This document shows positions 60,054-64,000 of a stretch of 64,000 nt of DNA, piece after piece. Every line of letters begins with the position of its first letter. Within the stretch, counting starts at the first letter, position 1. The position numbers and the translations under genes are program-made. The notes beneath the pieces are model-generated. The model saw nothing but the letters and a program-made list of their open reading frames with translations. It made no database searches and had not been told where the DNA came from. Source of the stretch: Magnolia sinica (taxonomy: Eukaryota; Streptophyta; Magnoliopsida; Magnoliales; Magnoliaceae); NCBI RefSeq assembly GCF_029962835.1, contig NC_080575.1, positions 57,201,493 through 57,265,492 on the forward strand, written 5' to 3'.

Positions 60054-63000
60054 CTTGATTGTTGGCCCCATGATGTATGCATTTTATCCAAGTTGTCCAC
60101 CTTTGTGGACCCACTTAATGGACATGTAGGATTTGAACCATCCAAGCCATGTGGGCCCTACCTTGGGGTAATGAGAAGACACAAATATCAGTTTGATCAA
60201 AATCAAGTGGGCCACGTCTATGTGTTACCCACCTTGATATTTATTCACGTCGCCTGTCCAGCGTCCCTGGACGCTGGACATAATTTTTTTAGTGTGAGCA
60301 ACAGTGGGATGTACTAATAAAAAAGGGCCGCTCGTACAGGCCCCAACTTGATGTATGGATTTAATCCACGCCGTCCATCCTGTTTCCCAGATCATTTTAG
60401 GTGTTGAGCCGAAAAATGAAGCCAATCCGACTCTTTGGTGGGCCATAGCATAGAAAATAGTGTTGTCTACCATTGAAATGTACTCTGATGTTTTTGTACC
60501 TCAAAATATGTCGAATATTGGTCTCAATGGGTTTGTCTTGGGCCATAAAAACCAATGGCTGGGTCGGATTCCCCGGATGCGGGCTCTACCTAGGCAAAAC
60601 CGCAGAAAAACTCAATTTCATTAAAAAAAAAACAGAGGCAGCAAGTGCTGCTGCTGGCGCCAGAGGACATTGCGCAGCGTCCTGCTGCGCTCCTGCGGTG
60701 GGCATGAATGGCTAGGGATGTGGGTCCCAGCCATGGGCCCCACCGTGATGGGTGTGGAACATCAACACCTTGCATTTGGTGGGCCCCCTTAGGGCAGCGG
60801 GCCACCCCAAAAATTGGCCGTATACATAGCTCAGGTGGCCCACGTCATATAGGAAACAATGGGATTGAACGACTACCATTAAAACCCCTTTTAATTGTCA
60901 CAAGAGTTTTGGATCATTATGAAATTTGTTTTTCCTCTTTATTCAGGTCCCTGTGACCTTATTAACAGTTTGGATGATAGATAAATGTTATGATGGGCCC
61001 CACATGGGACCCATTGATGTATACATTGTATTCCACACGTGTGGACCCCACCATGCAGTATGTGTTTTATCTATGCCTGCCCCTGCGCTGTGCTGCGCCG
61101 GTCAGGCCCCACCGTGATGTATGAGCTGGTCCACACCATCCATATGGCTGGACGGTGGGCCACTTCATGAGGTATGTCTTATATACTAACCACCCATCCA
61201 CTGGATGTGGCCCCCACCATCAATGTGGACAATGACATCCACCGTTCAAACTTCTAGGGCCATTGTAGTTTTTCAACTAAGCTAATATTTATCTTCACTT
61301 CACTATGTTAACCTATGAATAGTTTGGATCTCAAAATACATCAGGTGGGCCACGCCATCCAGCCGTTGATCAGGTGGACCACATTACAGGAAATAGTGGG
61401 TTTGAATGTCCACCATTAAAACCCTTGGGCTACAGGATTTGGACCTATATGATATTTGTCTTCCCCTCTTAATCCAGGTCTTTATGACCTTATGATTAGA
61501 TTGGTTGGAAAATAAACTTTATAGTGGGCCTTGTGATTTATTTAACCAGGAAAATTATTATCTCTATTGCTATTTTTAGTATGATCCAAATGATCCTCCA
61601 ATATGATTTTGGGGATGTATGAGGCCCATCTTGATTTATTTGTGGCCGTCCATTGAGGCCCACCTTGGTATATATATGAGGCCCATATGATTAGGCTCAT
61701 CTTGATGTAATTATGGCCCATCCGTTGAGACCACCTTGATATATATGAGACCCATGTTATTAAGTCATTGTGATGTATTAGGGCCCGTGGGTTGAGGCCC
61801 ATTGTGATGTATTTCTGACCCATTTGGCAAGGCCCATTATGATGTATTCAAGGCCCATGGTTGAGGCCCAGTGTGATGTATGTATGACCCGTTAAGTTGT
61901 ATATGAATCCCTTGTATGGGCCACTACTTGGGAATAATGTTGGTTAAATGACCACATTGTTGGGCAATGATGGTTTAATGTCCACATTGTGACCTTCCCT
62001 TAGGCCTTGTTCAGCCGATTCCGATTGTTGGGGCCGATTGTCATGCCGTTCATCAATACCGATTATGATTATGAGTATGTGACAACATAGCATCATGATA
62101 CCAACACCTTGGAGCCACCTTGTGTATATATTGGGCTCATAGGAAAGTCCAGTTTATTGCGCGATAGAGAGGGTAAGGAAGCCACTTATTGAACTTAAAC
62201 TCAAATCTGCCCTCGGTGGGAGATATTGTGACGCTCCATCACTATGATCACATGTGGGCGGAGCCTGAGGAGCCTGGGCGAGCTACCAGTGATTGGCAGG
62301 CTACTGTGCTGGCAGGTTACTGTGCACACTGTGAAGGCAAAACTTTATCCTACATTAGTTGCATCGTCCGATGTTGTGGTGACTATAAGTTGGATTCTTT
62401 CCTTAACTATTATGACACGTTTTAAATTAGTGAGCTTATCTTGATATTTAGACTAAATCTGCTGTCCTTCTGTGGACCCCCATCATTCGTATGCATGTTA
62501 TGATGAATGATTGATTAAAGCAGATGCCATTGGGTTGAGATGATTATGGGACTCCTTGTGAGACGGAGTTATCCCCACATGATCGCGCGATACGCGCAGG
62601 TTTGATGTACGACCTAGATGAGGTTGATGGTATTCATGGCTCTTCAGGATTTGCATATTGCATTTGCATCATCGGCATCTGATATTTAGTTCTCTACGAT
62701 TTCACATTTGTATAGCCAATTCGCATTGCATATTCTGATATTATATGACTCATGGACTTACTACATATTTTTGCTTACTCTGATTACTCTGATATTGTAT
62801 ACTTGACACTTACCTTATGCACACACTTACACCACCCTCTAAGCTTTCTATAAGCTTATGCACGATAGATGCATGCAGGTGGCGTTAGGTTGCAGCAAAT
62901 TGAGCTTGGAGCGTGCAACGATCTTCTGGAGCTTTGATTTTTGATTTATGTATTTTCCTTCCAGTATTGTACTCAAATGATTATATTAGTGGATATGTGA

Positions 63001-63210
63001 TGATGATGTTGCCTTTATGTTTTGGGTATACTTGTGGTTATGCTTCTTATGAGACCAATGTACGTTGGAAAATCCTCCTTGTAGAATCCCAGGATCAGAA
63101 CCTGGCGTATGAACGCTGGGAGCCGAGAATGGGGTACTACGGAGGCTATCGACACTGGGTTCGGCGATCGGGATTCCTGTGAATCCGATTTCAAGGTTTG
63201 GGGCGTGATA
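58963..63210 (-). mobile_element. Large LTR-like unit, copy C (4248 bp, inverted, probable solo LTR)
   Basis: Inverted relative to copies A and B. On the plus strand it runs from TGTAAGGCCTGTATCC to TTTGGGGCGTGATA (the TG of the canonical start is mutated to TA here). It is flanked by AAGAA (58958-58962) and GAGAA (63211-63215), a 5-bp duplication with one mismatch. The inner order is the mirror image of copy B, including the ~270-bp GC-rich end (58963-59240), CT tracts (59323-59360, 59994-60051), the GGACGGTGTGGAT-type array, the ACATCACAATGGGCC array (about 61640-61900) and the unique-looking part to 63210. No coding sequence was recognised. Confidence 0.82.
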
Positions 63211-63215
63211 GAGAA

Positions 63216-64000
63216 TCAACCTCATCCATCGTGCCGATGAGCAATAAGATGAGAACAATGTGTATAATGGTCCTCCAGTTAAAACCCTATATGATTATTT
63301 GCAACCAGCTAGGACGAGCACACCTCCCCTCATGATTTTTCCACATAAAGCAGGAAATGTGGATTTTAAATCAAGAGTGATCCAAATACTCCCGAAATTC
63401 AATAGACTAGATTCTGAGAATCCATATCTACATCTCAAGGAGTTGTTTGATGCGATTGTAGCAACCTTACATTTTAACAATGTAGCGGATGACATCCTGA
63501 GACTAAAATTGTTTCCTTTTTTTCATTAAAGGAGAAGGCCAAGTCATTACTTTACTCGTTAAGACCAAGATCGATTAGGACATGAGCTGAGATGACCCAT
63601 GAGTTCTTTAAAAAGTTCTCCCCGGTTCATTAGACTAACACTCTTAAAAGGGTCATTATGAACTTCTCGAAGAAAGAGGAACCTTCTTCCAATGCTTGGA
63701 GAGGTTTAAGAATCTTCTAAGTGCTTGATCACATCATGGCTACAAAAATTGACAGGTCATATGCTTTTTCTATGATGGACTAAATTTAACCATGTGCCAA
63801 TTCATAAAAATGATGTGCAATGGAGAATTCATGAACAAGGATCCTGATAACGCATGTGACTATTTTGACATGTTAGCTAAAAACGTGCAATCTTAGGATA
63901 CTTCAGTCAAGCCGATCAATCCTAAGTCAACTCAGTCTAAAGAAAATGGAGGAATGTACGCCTTAAGGGAAGAAGACAACGTCAATGTTAGGGTGGTCAA
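63216..64000 (+). pseudogene. Athila-type Ty3/gypsy gag (decayed, runs off window)
   Basis: From 63260 the frame reads MYNGPPVKTLYDYLQPARTS and continues through NRLDSENPYLHLKEL to DDILRLKLFPF, with a stop at 63529. It resumes in other frames with SLKEKAKSLLYSLRPRSI-like, EFFKKFSPVH and MCNGEFMNKDPD-like segments up to the window edge. This is the capsid-like gag region of Athila elements (the PYLHLKEF and LYSLRPRSI blocks are characteristic, from memory). Several stops and frame breaks mark it as decayed. It is the continuation of the leader interrupted by copy C. Confidence 0.85.

Noticed and set aside
60590-61117. Alanine- and glycine-rich open frames in copy C
   Set aside because: They lie in repeat modules of the inverted LTR unit and do not correspond to anything in copies A or B.

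Overview
This window looks like nuclear DNA of a flowering plant with a large, repeat-rich genome. The evidence is GT-AG introns in the one gene, Ty1/copia and Ty3/gypsy retrotransposons, a CACTA transposon, a tRNA-derived SINE, MITE-like foldback elements, and CT/GA microsatellites in leader-like positions. The very frequent motif family around TGGGCCCCACCATGATGTATG with CACACCGTCCATCCATTT reminds me of early-diverging angiosperms such as magnoliids. That is an impression from memory, not a test.

Only one gene looks intact. It is an amino-acid transporter of the lysine/histidine transporter (LHT) type on the minus strand, start codon at 42700 and stop codon at 33718. It has eight exons whose phases join exactly to 454 residues, a 4.6-kb first intron containing a SINE and a foldback element, a CT-rich leader, and a tandemly duplicated segment carrying two TATA-like boxes.

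The rest is a nest of mobile elements. (1) 1-13191: a decayed Athila-type gypsy element (reverse transcriptase, RNase H, integrase, part of the 3' LTR), broken by very large LTR-like units of one family. Unit B (5179-10323) has a perfect 5-bp target duplication. Unit A (1-3500) is cut by the window edge and carries an expanded minisatellite. Unit C (58963-63210) lies inverted in a second Athila-type copy at the right end. (2) 13192-18900: remains of a minus-strand SIRE-like copia element. They comprise a 2.5-kb LTR full of near-palindromic CGATGTCATCG motifs and an accessory ORF. (3) 18973-24507: non-autonomous DNA elements, including a MITE set between two different microsatellites and a 3-kb PIF/Harbinger-like element with a foldback element inside. 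(4) 25470-33175: a complete but decayed copia element with TAACC target duplications. (5) 33718-42858: the LHT gene and its promoter. (6) 43123-57674: a second copia element with TTCGG target duplications, inserted about 0.42 kb upstream of the LHT start codon. A 7.8-kb CACTA element (47642-55454, target duplication AAC) splits its reverse transcriptase and carries captured host-gene fragments: a PPR repeat, an RNA-recognition-motif exon with its splice donor, and an unassigned exon. (7) 57680-64000: Athila-type leader and gag, interrupted by unit C.

The order of events can be read from the nesting: Athila first and then the large LTR units; copia 2 first and then the CACTA. The main interest lies in the gene-capturing CACTA, the giant LTR family with internally amplifying repeats, and the transposon-crowded promoter and introns of the transporter gene.
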